Assembly: GCF_040049255.1 (NCBI RefSeq)
Contig: NZ_JBDZDR010000010.1
Span: 62,001 to 126,000 of the forward strand
From: Pseudaminobacter sp040049255
GTDB lineage: Bacteria > Pseudomonadota > Alphaproteobacteria > Rhizobiales > Rhizobiaceae
Length of the DNA stretch: 64,000 nt
Direction: 5' to 3'
Below the pieces are notes generated by a model, which was given only the letters and a program-made list of their open reading frames with translations, did not search any database and was not told the DNA's origin. The position numbers and the translations under genes were made by a program. Below are positions 56,197 to 64,000 of the stretch, in pieces; the first letter of the stretch is position 1; each line of letters starts with the position of its first letter.

Positions 56197-57587
56197 AGGT
56201 GGACGAGCGGCGGCGCGCGAAACCCAAATCGTCAAGACCGGCAGCCCCCGAACGCGAGGGCGGCAATGGCGCGCCCGGCCTTGCCGCGCGCAAGGCCGCG
56301 GCCAAGCTGCTGGCGGCAGTCATCGACGCCCATACCTCGCTCGACGGGCTCACCGACCACGATCATGGTCATCCGCAGTTTCGCGCACTCGACATGCGCG
56401 ACCGCGCGCTGGTTCGCGCCATACTGGTCACCGCGCTGCGCTACCGGCGCACCATTGCAAATCTAATTGCCGCGAGGCTGGAGCGGCCCCTGCCGGCCAA
56501 TGCCACCGCATTGTCCCATATATTGCATGTGGCGGCCGCGCAGATCCTGTTCCTCGACATTCCCGACAGCGCCGCGGTCGACCTTGCCGTCACCCACGCC
56601 AAGAGCGATCCGCGCACCGCGCGCTTCTCGGGCCTGGTCAACGGGGTGCTGCGTTCGATCGCGCGCGGCAAGGAGGCCGAGCTTCCGGCCACGCTGGCCT
56701 CCACGCAGGATGCGCCCGACTGGTTTCGCGACCGCCTTGTGGCGGCTTACGGCGCTGAAACCGCCACTCGCATCCTCGACATGCACCGCATCGAGGCACC
56801 CGTCGACTTCACGGTGAAATCCGATCCCGAAGGCTGGGCCGAAAAACTTGGCGGCATCGTCCTGCCCACCGGCTCCGTCCGCGTCGGGCGTCTTGCGGCA
56901 GACGTGCCGGACCTGCCCGGCTTTGCCGAAGGCGAATGGTGGGTGCAGGATGCCGCTGCCGCTCTGCCGGCTCGCCTGTTTGGCGATGTCGCTGGCCAGC
57001 ACATCGTTGATCTCTGCGCCGCACCCGGCGGCAAGACGGCCCAGCTTCTTTTGGCCGGCGCGCGCGTCACGGCCATCGACAATTCCAAAAACCGGTTGGC
57101 GCGGCTGGAGCAGAACCTTGCGCGGCTCGGCTACTCGGCCCGGACGGTGCATGCGGACATTCTGAAATTCGAGCCCGAAGAACTATTCGATGCGGTTCTT
57201 CTGGATGCTCCCTGCTCGTCCACCGGAACGGTGCGCCGCCACCCCGACGTGCCCTGGGCCAAGACGCCCGAGGACATCGCCAAGCTTGCCGACCTGCAAA
57301 CCCGTCTCCTTGCCCGAGCCGTCTTGATGGTGAAGCCCGGCGGCCGCATCGTTTTTTCCAATTGTTCGCTCGACCCGCTGGAAGGCGAGGCGATGCTCAC
57401 AGCATCGCTCTCAGGATCGACGTCGATTGCCAACGACGCTGTCCAGCCCGGCGAGGTCCCGGGAATTGACGCTTTCCTGACCCCGCAAGGCGCGCTTCGC
57501 ACCACGCCGGCAGACCTCGACATGGGAAAGCCCGAACTTTCCGGGCTCGATGGTTTCTTCGCAGCACGCCTGCGGCGGCTGGCGTGA
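56193..57587 (+). CDS. rsmB: 16S rRNA (cytosine-C5) methyltransferase RsmB
   Basis: A 464-residue NOP2/Sun family RNA methyltransferase. The N-terminal NusB-like domain occupies about residues 40-170. The SAM site CAAPGGKTAQLL, the catalytic cysteine in LLDAPCSSTGT and the second cysteine in FSNCSLDP follow. GTG 56193 overlaps the htpX stop, typical of translational coupling; the frame also opens at ATG 56154 inside htpX. Confidence 0.92.
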   Translation: MKVDERRRAKPKSSRPAAPEREGGNGAPGLAARKAAAKLLAAVIDAHTSLDGLTDHDHGHPQFRALDMRDRALVRAILVTALRYRRTIANLIAARLERPLPANATALSHILHVAAAQILFLDIPDSAAVDLAVTHAKSDPRTARFSGLVNGVLRSIARGKEAELPATLASTQDAPDWFRDRLVAAYGAETATRILDMHRIEAPVDFTVKSDPEGWAEKLGGIVLPTGSVRVGRLAADVPDLPGFAEGEWWVQDAAAALPARLFGDVAGQHIVDLCAAPGGKTAQLLLAGARVTAIDNSKNRLARLEQNLARLGYSARTVHADILKFEPEELFDAVLLDAPCSSTGTVRRHPDVPWAKTPEDIAKLADLQTRLLARAVLMVKPGGRIVFSNCSLDPLEGEAMLTASLSGSTSIANDAVQPGEVPGIDAFLTPQGALRTTPADLDMGKPELSGLDGFFAARLRRLA

Positions 57588-57631
57588 GACGGGCACAACT
57601 ACGCGCTATGGTTGTAATGCAAGGCGAGCAC

Positions 57632-57658
57632 TTATCCACAGCTGTAGATTGTGGTTAA
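57632..57658. promoter_or_regulatory. Inverted pair of DnaA-box-like sites
   Basis: TTATCCACA at 57632-57640 is a perfect consensus DnaA box. TGTGGTTAA at 57650-57658 is, on the opposite strand, TTAACCACA, one base off. The two face each other with nine bases between. They lie between rsmB and the heparinase-like gene. DnaA binding is inferred from the consensus only. Confidence 0.45.
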
Positions 57659-57731
57659 TTTCGCCTTCGCATCAGGCGTTGAATCAGATAAAAATTTCTC
57701 TTTTCGATTGCATTCCTTGGAGGGACGGTTT

Positions 57732-59453
57732 TTGTCGATTGCGGCAGGCAACACGGCAGAGCTTGGGACGCTCTTAGCCAAGGAGCTTTGGCGCAAGACC
57801 CGCCTCCGCCTGCGCGTGGGCCCGATCTATCGCTGGCGCTTTTCCGGGCGCACGCCCGAGCGCGTGCTGATCGCGCCGCCGGACCTGCGCCTTGCCGACC
57901 AGCAGATAGCGCTGGAAATCTACTACGGCCGTTTCCCCTTCGCCGGCCATATGGTCGAGACCGGCGGCCAATCGCCCTTCCACGTCGAAGTGCCCCATCG
58001 CGGCTGGAACAGATCGCTGCATGGCTTCCGCTGGCTGCGCCACATGCGCGCCGCAGGCACTGAGCTGGCCGCAGCCAATGCGCGGGCACTCGTGGGCGAC
58101 TGGGTCTCCACCCATGGCGGCCATATTGCCGGCACCGCATGGGACCCGGCCATCACCGCCAGGCGCATCATTGCCTGGCTGCAGCATTCCTCGGTCGTGC
58201 TTCAGGGGGCGGAGTTCCCTTTTTACCGCAGTTATCTGAAGTCGCTGGCGCTGCAAATTCGCTATTTGCGCTCGATGGCGCGCGAGATGCCGGATGGCGA
58301 GGAAAGGCTGCGGGCCCGGATAGCACTCGCCTTTTCCGCCTTGTCGCTGCCTGCGCCGGCGTCGGCGCTGCGCAGCGCCACGCGCAATCTTTCCGAGGAA
58401 CTCGAGCGGCAGATCCTGCCGGATGGAGGCCATATCTCGCGCAACCCGATGGCAGTGCTCGAGTTGCTGGCCGACCTTCTGCCGCTGCGCCAGACCTATG
58501 CCAACCAAGCCGAAGCGCCGCCGGAAGCACTAATCGGGGCGGTTGAACGCATGCTGCCGGCGCTGCGCTTCTTCCGCCACCAAGACGGTAGCCTCGCGCG
58601 CTTCAACGGCATGGGCGTGACAATTCACGACCGCATCGCCGCTATCATGCGCCACGACGAAACGGCCGGCGCGCCGCTGCTGCACGCACCGCACTCCGGC
58701 TACGAGCGGCTTTCGATGGGCCGCACAACGGTGATCGCCGATACGGGCCTGCCGCCACCGAGCGAGGTTTCGAACAAGGCCCATGCCGGCTTCCTGTCCT
58801 TCGAGATGTCGGCCGGCCGGCAGCACTACATCGTCAATGCGGGGATCGACGCCTACGGCGCGGAAGAACTGCGCCCGCTGTCGCGCGCAACCGCCGCCCA
58901 TTCGACTGCCGCCCTGAACGACAGCTCGTCGGCGCGCTTCAACCATTCGCCGCGCGTCCACGACCTGCTCGGCGCGCTGCTGATCGGCGGCCCGAGACAG
59001 GCTTCCTGCGAGCGCACAGACGCTTCTGGAACGCAGGGTTTCGTGGCCCGCCACGACGGCTACGCGGCGCGTTTCGGCATATGTCACGAGCGCGAAATGA
59101 AACTATCTGCCGAAGGCGCGCTTGTCTCCGGCGCGGATCGTTTCCTGCGCGAGGACGGCGCGCGCCCGCTCAACGATGGCCGCGACCACGTCACGATCCG
59201 CTTTCACCTGCATCCGGACGTTGAGTTGCTGCGCGGCGACAATGGGCAGCTTGTGCTCTCCGCGGCCAACGCCGCGCCTTGGATTTTCACCTGCCACGAG
59301 GTCGTGCCGCAGGTGGAGGAATCGATCTTCTTCGCCGGCGTGGGCGGTCCGCGGCGCAGCCGCCAGATCGTGCTGTCGTTCAGGGCCTCGCAGCTGCCCG
59401 AGGTCCACTGGCAGCTTGCGCAGGCCCATGGCGCTGCCGCCCAGCACGGCTAG
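57732..59453 (+). CDS. Heparinase II/III family protein
   Basis: A 573-residue protein with an N-terminal all-alpha toroid-like region (including GWNRSLHGFRWLRHMRAA) and a C-terminal beta-sandwich of the heparinase II/III type (HAGFLSFEMSAGRQHYIVNA). TTG 57732 has GGAGGG seven bases upstream; an earlier GTG at 57651 lies within the DnaA-box region. No signal peptide is seen, so it is probably cytoplasmic, unlike secreted lyases. In rhizobia this gene commonly stands beside purH, by my recollection. The substrate is unknown; cell-envelope glycan is only a guess. Confidence 0.9.
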   Translation: MSIAAGNTAELGTLLAKELWRKTRLRLRVGPIYRWRFSGRTPERVLIAPPDLRLADQQIALEIYYGRFPFAGHMVETGGQSPFHVEVPHRGWNRSLHGFRWLRHMRAAGTELAAANARALVGDWVSTHGGHIAGTAWDPAITARRIIAWLQHSSVVLQGAEFPFYRSYLKSLALQIRYLRSMAREMPDGEERLRARIALAFSALSLPAPASALRSATRNLSEELERQILPDGGHISRNPMAVLELLADLLPLRQTYANQAEAPPEALIGAVERMLPALRFFRHQDGSLARFNGMGVTIHDRIAAIMRHDETAGAPLLHAPHSGYERLSMGRTTVIADTGLPPPSEVSNKAHAGFLSFEMSAGRQHYIVNAGIDAYGAEELRPLSRATAAHSTAALNDSSSARFNHSPRVHDLLGALLIGGPRQASCERTDASGTQGFVARHDGYAARFGICHEREMKLSAEGALVSGADRFLREDGARPLNDGRDHVTIRFHLHPDVELLRGDNGQLVLSAANAAPWIFTCHEVVPQVEESIFFAGVGGPRRSRQIVLSFRASQLPEVHWQLAQAHGAAAQHG

Positions 59454-59564
59454 AGCATCCGGCGGCTCGACTCGCAGCGATTTTACCTTTGCGGCGTTTG
59501 AATTCGGGGGTGGCTGTGCTAGGCCGCCCGCATCCAGCAAAACCAGCCCGAAAGGCCCGCTCCC

Positions 59565-61181
59565 ATGGCCGTCGCCTCCAAGAAAATCCCCGCCCCAGAC
59601 CTGGTTCCCGTTCGCCGCGCATTGCTGTCCGTCTCCGATAAGACCGGCCTGATCGACTTCGCCGCAGCGCTTGCCAAGGCAGGCGTCGAGCTGGTGTCGA
59701 CCGGCGGCACCGCCAAGGCGATCGCCGCCGCCGGTATCGCCGTGCGCGACGTTTCCGAGCTCACCGGTTTTCCCGAGATCATGGACGGTCGCGTGAAGAC
59801 GCTGCACCCTTCGGTCCATGGCGCGCTGCTCGGCGTGCGCGACGACCCCGAGCATGCCGAAGCCATGCACGCCCACAACATCCAGCCCATCGACCTGGTG
59901 GTGGTGAACCTCTACCCCTTCGAGGAAGTGCGCCAGTCCGGCGGCGACTATGCCTCGATCGTGGAGAACATCGACATCGGCGGGCCAGCCATGGTGCGTG
60001 CCTCGGCCAAGAACCACGCCTATGTCGCCATCGTCACCGATCCGGAAGACTACGCGCCGGTCCTGAATGCGCTGGAGCTGAACACCGGCAGCCTCTCCTA
60101 CGAATTCCGCCAGAAGCTGGCGGCCAAGGCCTTTGCCCGCACCGCGGCCTATGATGCGGCGATCTCGGGCTGGTTCGCCGACGCGCTGGCCATCGAGCAT
60201 CCCACCTGGCGCGCCTTCGGCGGCAAGCTCGAAAACGTCATGCGCTATGGCGAGAACCCGCACCAGCAGGCGGGCTTCTATGTCACCGGCGAGAAGCGCC
60301 CGGGCGTCGCCACCGCCAGGCAGTTGCAGGGCAAGCAGCTGTCCTACAACAACATCAACGACACCGACGCCGCGTTCGAGCTGGTCGGCGAGTTCGACCC
60401 GGCGGCTTCAGCTGCGGTCGCCATCATCAAGCACGCCAACCCTTGCGGCGTCGGCGAGGGTGCTAGCCTGAAGGACGCCTATCTCAAGGCGCTGGCCTGC
60501 GACCCGGTCTCGGCCTTCGGCGGCATCGTCGCGGTGAACCGCCTGCTCGACGCGGAAGCCGCGGAGGAGATCGTGAAGACCTTCACCGAAGTGATCATCG
60601 CGCCCGAGGCCAGCGAGGAGGCGCAAGCCATCATCGCCGCCAAGAAAAACCTGCGGCTGCTGGTGACCGGCGGCCTGCCCGACCCGCGCGCGCCCGGCAT
60701 GGGGGTGAAGTCGGTGGCCGGCGGCTTGCTGGTGCAATCGCGCGACAATGCGGTGGTCGACGATTTCGAGCTGAAGGTGGTGACCAAACGCGCGCCGACC
60801 GAGCGCGAGATGGCCGATTTGCGCTTCGCCTTCCGCGTCGCCAAGCACGTGAAATCCAATGCCATCGTCTATGTGAAGGACGGCGCGACCGTGGGCATCG
60901 GCGCCGGCCAGATGAGCAGGGTGGACTCCTCGCGCATTGCCGCGCGCAAGTCGCTGGACGCGGCCGAGGCGGCGGGCATGGCCGAGCCGCTGACCAAGGG
61001 CTCAGTGGTTGCCTCCGACGCCTTCTTCCCCTTCGCCGACGGCCTGCTGTCGGCCATCGAGGCGGGCGCCACGGCGGTCATCCAGCCGGGCGGCTCGATG
61101 CGCGACGACGAGGTGATCGCCGCCGCCGACGAGCATGGCATCGCCATGGTGTTCACGGGGGTTCGGCATTTCCGGCACTGA
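59565..61181 (+). CDS. purH: Bifunctional AICAR transformylase/IMP cyclohydrolase
   Basis: A 538-residue enzyme for the last two steps of IMP synthesis. The N-terminal cyclohydrolase domain starts RALLSVSDKTGLIDFA and has STGGTAKAI and GRVKTLHPSVHGALL. The transformylase domain includes the conserved lysine-histidine pair in IIKHANPCGVG and QMSRVDSSRIA. The length is normal. Confidence 0.97.
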   Translation: MAVASKKIPAPDLVPVRRALLSVSDKTGLIDFAAALAKAGVELVSTGGTAKAIAAAGIAVRDVSELTGFPEIMDGRVKTLHPSVHGALLGVRDDPEHAEAMHAHNIQPIDLVVVNLYPFEEVRQSGGDYASIVENIDIGGPAMVRASAKNHAYVAIVTDPEDYAPVLNALELNTGSLSYEFRQKLAAKAFARTAAYDAAISGWFADALAIEHPTWRAFGGKLENVMRYGENPHQQAGFYVTGEKRPGVATARQLQGKQLSYNNINDTDAAFELVGEFDPAASAAVAIIKHANPCGVGEGASLKDAYLKALACDPVSAFGGIVAVNRLLDAEAAEEIVKTFTEVIIAPEASEEAQAIIAAKKNLRLLVTGGLPDPRAPGMGVKSVAGGLLVQSRDNAVVDDFELKVVTKRAPTEREMADLRFAFRVAKHVKSNAIVYVKDGATVGIGAGQMSRVDSSRIAARKSLDAAEAAGMAEPLTKGSVVASDAFFPFADGLLSAIEAGATAVIQPGGSMRDDEVIAAADEHGIAMVFTGVRHFRH

Positions 61182-61202
61182 GGCCGCTCCCGAGCAAGTA
61201 AG

Positions 61203-61344
61203 TACCCCCACCCCTTACCCCTCCCCACAAGGGGGAGGGGACGATTTCGTCGCGTAGCTATCAAGAAGGGCGGATGGTGGCGCTGAGAGATCGGGCGTCA
61301 CAGTCCCCCCTCCCCCTTGTGGGGAGGGGTCAGGGGTGGGGGTA
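61203..61344. repeat. Nested inverted repeat, C-rich arms
   Basis: Two arms of about 40 bases (61203-61242 and 61303-61344) are near-perfect inverted copies, starting TACCCCCACCCC and ending in an inner palindrome CCCCTCCCC-ACAA-GGGGGAGGGG. They flank a 60-base centre. The element lies between the convergent ends of purH and the MFS gene. Similar C-rich palindromes are very frequent between genes in Mesorhizobium genomes, by my recollection, so it is probably a dispersed non-autonomous repeat. Confidence 0.85.
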
Positions 61345-61371
61345 TTCAAGATTCCCCCACCCAAAAAGCAC

Positions 61372-62751
61372 TCACTTCGCCCTGTCCGCCGGATAGGGCG
61401 TCGGCCACAGCACCGCCATGCCCACCACCAGGAACACGACGATGACCGTCATGCCGAGCCTCGGCGTGCCGGTCATGGCCGTGATAGTGGCATAGAGGAA
61501 CGGCGCCAGGAAACTCGTGGCGCGGCCGGCAAGCGCGTAGATGCCGAAATAGCGCCCCGCCTCGGCCGGCGTCACGCTGCGCGCGAGATAGGAACGCGAG
61601 GAAGCCTGCACCGGTCCGAAGGCAAGGCCGATCAGCAGCCCATAGAGAATGTAGGCCTTTTCCGCGGGCGTGGCGAAGAAGCCGCCGGTGTCGGCTCCGT
61701 CGAGCTGCAGCGCGCCGAACAGCGTGTAACCCGGCCCAGTGGAAAGGATGCCAAGCGTCGCCACGATCAGCATGGTCAGCGCGATCATCACCACCTTCTT
61801 GGAGCCCAGCGCCGTGTCGAGCCGGCTGGCTGCCAGGCAGCCGAAGATCGCCACTACGTTGAGGATGATGCCGAACAGGCCGATCTCGGTGATGGACCAG
61901 CCGAACATGGCGGCCGCGAACACACCGCCCAGCGCCAGCAGCGCGTTGACGCCGTCCTGGTAGATCATGCGGGCGACGAGGAAGCGCAGGATGCCGCTGC
62001 GCCGGCGCACTTCGCCGAGCGTCGATTTGAGCTCGGCGAGGCCGGCGCGCACCGCCGGCCGCAGCGCCTTGCCCTTGGCGCCATCGGGCGTGAGGAGGAA
62101 CATCGGCAGGATGAAGACGAGATACCACAGCGCCGAAAGCGGGCCGGTGGCGCGCGCATCCTCACCCAGCTTCGGATCGAGGCCGAACAGCGGCTCGGCG
62201 CCGATCAGCGTGAGGCCTGTTTCCGGCGAGCCGGCCAGGAACAGGATCACGAAGACCAGCGCGATCATGCCGCCGACATAGCCAAGCCCCCAGGCGATGT
62301 TCGACACACTGCCGATCTCGGCCTTGGGCACCAGCCGCGGCATCATGGAATCGTTGAAGACGATGGAGAACTCCGCCGCCACAGAGGCGAGCGAGAAGAA
62401 CAGGATAACCGGCAGCAGCGGCGAGCCGGGCGCCGCATACCAGAGCATGCACAGGCTGAAGATCTTGATCACCGCGAAAAAGGCGATCCAGGGCTTGCGC
62501 TGGCCGGTGTGGTCGGCAATCGAGCCGAGCACCGGCGAAAGAATGGCGATCGCGAAGCCGGCCGCCGCTATGCCATAGCCCCAGGCCGCCTGGCCCATGG
62601 CCGGATCGGTCGCCATACGGGACACCACATAGGGGCCAAAGATGAAGGTGGTGACCACCGTGAAGAAGGGCTGCGCCGCCCAGTCGAAGAACATCCAGCC
62701 CCAGATGCCGGCGCGCGACGCCCTGCTGCTCTCCATGCTGACCTCGGCCAT
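61372..62751 (-). CDS. UMF1-family MFS transporter
   Basis: A 459-residue transporter with about 12 membrane spans. WMFFDWAAQPFFTVVTTFIF near the N-terminus and FNDSMMPRLV are typical of the UMF1/Atg22-like group. GGGAGGGG stands just before the ATG. The substrate is not known; the yeast relative exports amino acids from the vacuole. It is convergent with purH and follows the glutamate dehydrogenase on the same strand after 103 bases. Confidence 0.9.
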   Translation of the reverse strand: MAEVSMESSRASRAGIWGWMFFDWAAQPFFTVVTTFIFGPYVVSRMATDPAMGQAAWGYGIAAAGFAIAILSPVLGSIADHTGQRKPWIAFFAVIKIFSLCMLWYAAPGSPLLPVILFFSLASVAAEFSIVFNDSMMPRLVPKAEIGSVSNIAWGLGYVGGMIALVFVILFLAGSPETGLTLIGAEPLFGLDPKLGEDARATGPLSALWYLVFILPMFLLTPDGAKGKALRPAVRAGLAELKSTLGEVRRRSGILRFLVARMIYQDGVNALLALGGVFAAAMFGWSITEIGLFGIILNVVAIFGCLAASRLDTALGSKKVVMIALTMLIVATLGILSTGPGYTLFGALQLDGADTGGFFATPAEKAYILYGLLIGLAFGPVQASSRSYLARSVTPAEAGRYFGIYALAGRATSFLAPFLYATITAMTGTPRLGMTVIVVFLVVGMAVLWPTPYPADRAK

Positions 62752-62854
62752 GTCCCCTCCCGTGCAGGACGCGGCGCATCCTGCATGGATGCGCGCGGGC
62801 GGTTCTGCTCCGAACCGCTTCGTGTGCCTGTTGTCGACGGCCAGCGGGCGGCCG

Positions 62855-64000
62855 TCAACCGGTCAAATCGCTCATCAGCCCGGAAGCCACGGTCAGACGG
62901 GAGACGCTGATGTCGCCGCCCTCGGTCAGCCCCTGCAGGCGCTCGCGGACCCGCAGGACGCGGCCGCCGCCGGTCTCCAGCCACGCCGCCACCGGATCGG
63001 CCGCCGCGCCGAAGCCGGCCAGCGCCGCCACCGCCACGCGGCGCCGGGCGGCATCAATGGTGTCGGTGGCGCGCGACAGCGCCAACTCGTCATAGTAGTC
63101 CGAAGGCGTGATGGCCCGCGCGGCATCTTCCATGCGCGCGATGCGGAAGGCATCGCTGACCGCGAAGAAGGCTTTTGCCGCCGTCGCGAGGTCGGACCTG
63201 GCGGCCTGCGCCACCAGCGATATGTCCGGGATCAGCTCGGCAATGTCGCCAAGCGCAAGGCGCTCCGCCAGCCCTTGCGGAGCCCCGGCTGCCACCAGGT
63301 CGTCGCGGCGGGCGGCCAGGCGCGCCTTGCTGAAAGCCGGCAGCAGCTCGGCCAGTCTCGGCTCCAGCGCCCGGCGCGCCTCGGCAAGCGCTGCGATCTC
63401 CCGGTCGATTGGGCCTTCGCCCGCCGCATTGCGCAGATACCAGCTGGTAGTAACGAAGATCAGCCGTCCGACGGACTGGTAGAGGTCGAGCTGGACCTGC
63501 CCGTCGATGCAATTGTCGAGCGCGTCGATCTCGCGATAGAGCGTGGGCAGGTCAAAACCTTCCCGCACCCCCACGAAGGCGCGCACCACGTCGGCCGCAC
63601 TGCAGCCGGTGTTTTCCTGCAGGCGGTTGACGAAGGAAGGACCGCCGCGATTGACCACATCATTGGCCAGCACGCGCGCGATGATCTCGCGGCGCAGCCG
63701 GTGGGCCCTGATCTCGTCGGCATATTTCTTCGTCATCAGATCGGGGAAGTACCCCATCAGGTCGCGCTCGAAATGCGGATCGTTCAGAAGGTCGCTGCCG
63801 ACGATGTCGTAGAACAGCACGATCTTGGCATAGGCGAGCAGCACGCCGAGCTCGGCCCGGGTGAGCGGCTCGCCGCGCGCTTCGCGTTCGGCAAGTGCTG
63901 CCGCCGAAGGCAGGAACTCGACCGCGCGGTCGAGCAGGCCGCGCGCCTCCAGCGCGTTCATGAACCGGCCCTGATGGGCGATATCCGCCAGACCGCGCTG
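62855..64000 (-). CDS. Large NAD-specific glutamate dehydrogenase, C-terminal part (partial)
   Basis: The frame is open to the window edge, giving the last 381 residues of a protein that must be much longer. ELGVLLAYAKIVLFYDIVGS, NRGGPSFVNRLQENTGCSA and the following helical region match the C-terminal domain of the 180-kDa (L-GDH) NAD-glutamate dehydrogenases. The catalytic dehydrogenase domain lies upstream and is not in the window. The enzyme deaminates glutamate to 2-oxoglutarate. An internal ATG at 63961 is not the true start. Confidence 0.92.
   Translation of the reverse strand, partial: QRGLADIAHQGRFMNALEARGLLDRAVEFLPSAAALAEREARGEPLTRAELGVLLAYAKIVLFYDIVGSDLLNDPHFERDLMGYFPDLMTKKYADEIRAHRLRREIIARVLANDVVNRGGPSFVNRLQENTGCSAADVVRAFVGVREGFDLPTLYREIDALDNCIDGQVQLDLYQSVGRLIFVTTSWYLRNAAGEGPIDREIAALAEARRALEPRLAELLPAFSKARLAARRDDLVAAGAPQGLAERLALGDIAELIPDISLVAQAARSDLATAAKAFFAVSDAFRIARMEDAARAITPSDYYDELALSRATDTIDAARRRVAVAALAGFGAAADPVAAWLETGGGRVLRVRERLQGLTEGGDISVSRLTVASGLMSDLTG

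Overview
The window looks like a chromosomal segment of an alphaproteobacterium of the order Rhizobiales, most likely Phyllobacteriaceae (Mesorhizobium, Aminobacter, Nitratireductor and relatives). Reasons: high GC with dense coding; a 1152-residue pyruvate carboxylase very close to the Rhizobium etli enzyme as I remember it; an atpHAGDC cluster without the Fo genes; a six-gene Pha/Mrp antiporter with fused A and B subunits; alphaproteobacterial porins; and Usg and DUF1674 (SDHAF4-like) proteins. I saw no tRNA, rRNA, insertion sequence, prophage or CRISPR array. This is core chromosome with a few accessory insertions.

Layout. 1-5800: a branched-chain amino acid ABC importer (livH, livM, livG, livF), a small membrane protein and the binding protein livJ, closed by a strong terminator. 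5913-9371: pyruvate carboxylase. 9427-13738: a deoxyribose catabolism locus, with a DeoR-type repressor divergent from deoC and a two-domain ALDH16-type aldehyde dehydrogenase. 14000-16543: a Rieske/FAD reductase and a zinc alcohol dehydrogenase, convergent. 16685-22703: the Pha/Mrp cation/proton antiporter operon. 22949-25365: a divergent pair of outer-membrane protein genes (trimeric porin and Omp25/31-like barrel). 25505-27229: a divergent Fae-like gene and two small membrane-protein genes. 27255-35391: the Kdp potassium system, kdpFABC plus kdpDE, preceded by an unannotated 27-codon micropeptide gene. 35637-40748: the F1 ATP synthase operon.

40984-44388: a DUF4345-like membrane protein, a ParDE toxin-antitoxin pair and priA. 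44482-49308: transaldolase, lptE, leuS and a YggS-family protein. 49408-52314: a second branched-chain amino acid binding protein, a DUF2235 hydrolase and Usg. 52614-54818: acetyl-CoA synthetase, followed by a short ORF with an extended Shine-Dalgarno sequence, a possible RBS-masking helix, a structured tail and a strong terminator. 54844-61181: DUF1674, htpX, rsmB, a heparinase II/III-like gene and purH. 61203-64000: a nested inverted repeat, a UMF1-type MFS transporter and the C-terminal part of a large NAD-glutamate dehydrogenase that runs off the window.

How the parts fit. Many genes serve central carbon and energy metabolism: Pyc (anaplerosis), DeoC giving acetaldehyde and glyceraldehyde 3-phosphate, an aldehyde dehydrogenase that could make acetate, Acs to activate acetate, F1 ATPase, transaldolase and glutamate dehydrogenase. 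A second theme is monovalent cation balance (Pha/Mrp and Kdp). The least explained elements are the sORF/RNA unit after acs, the kdp micropeptide, the Fae homologue lacking the active-site His, the inverted DnaA-box pair after rsmB and the nested repeat after purH.
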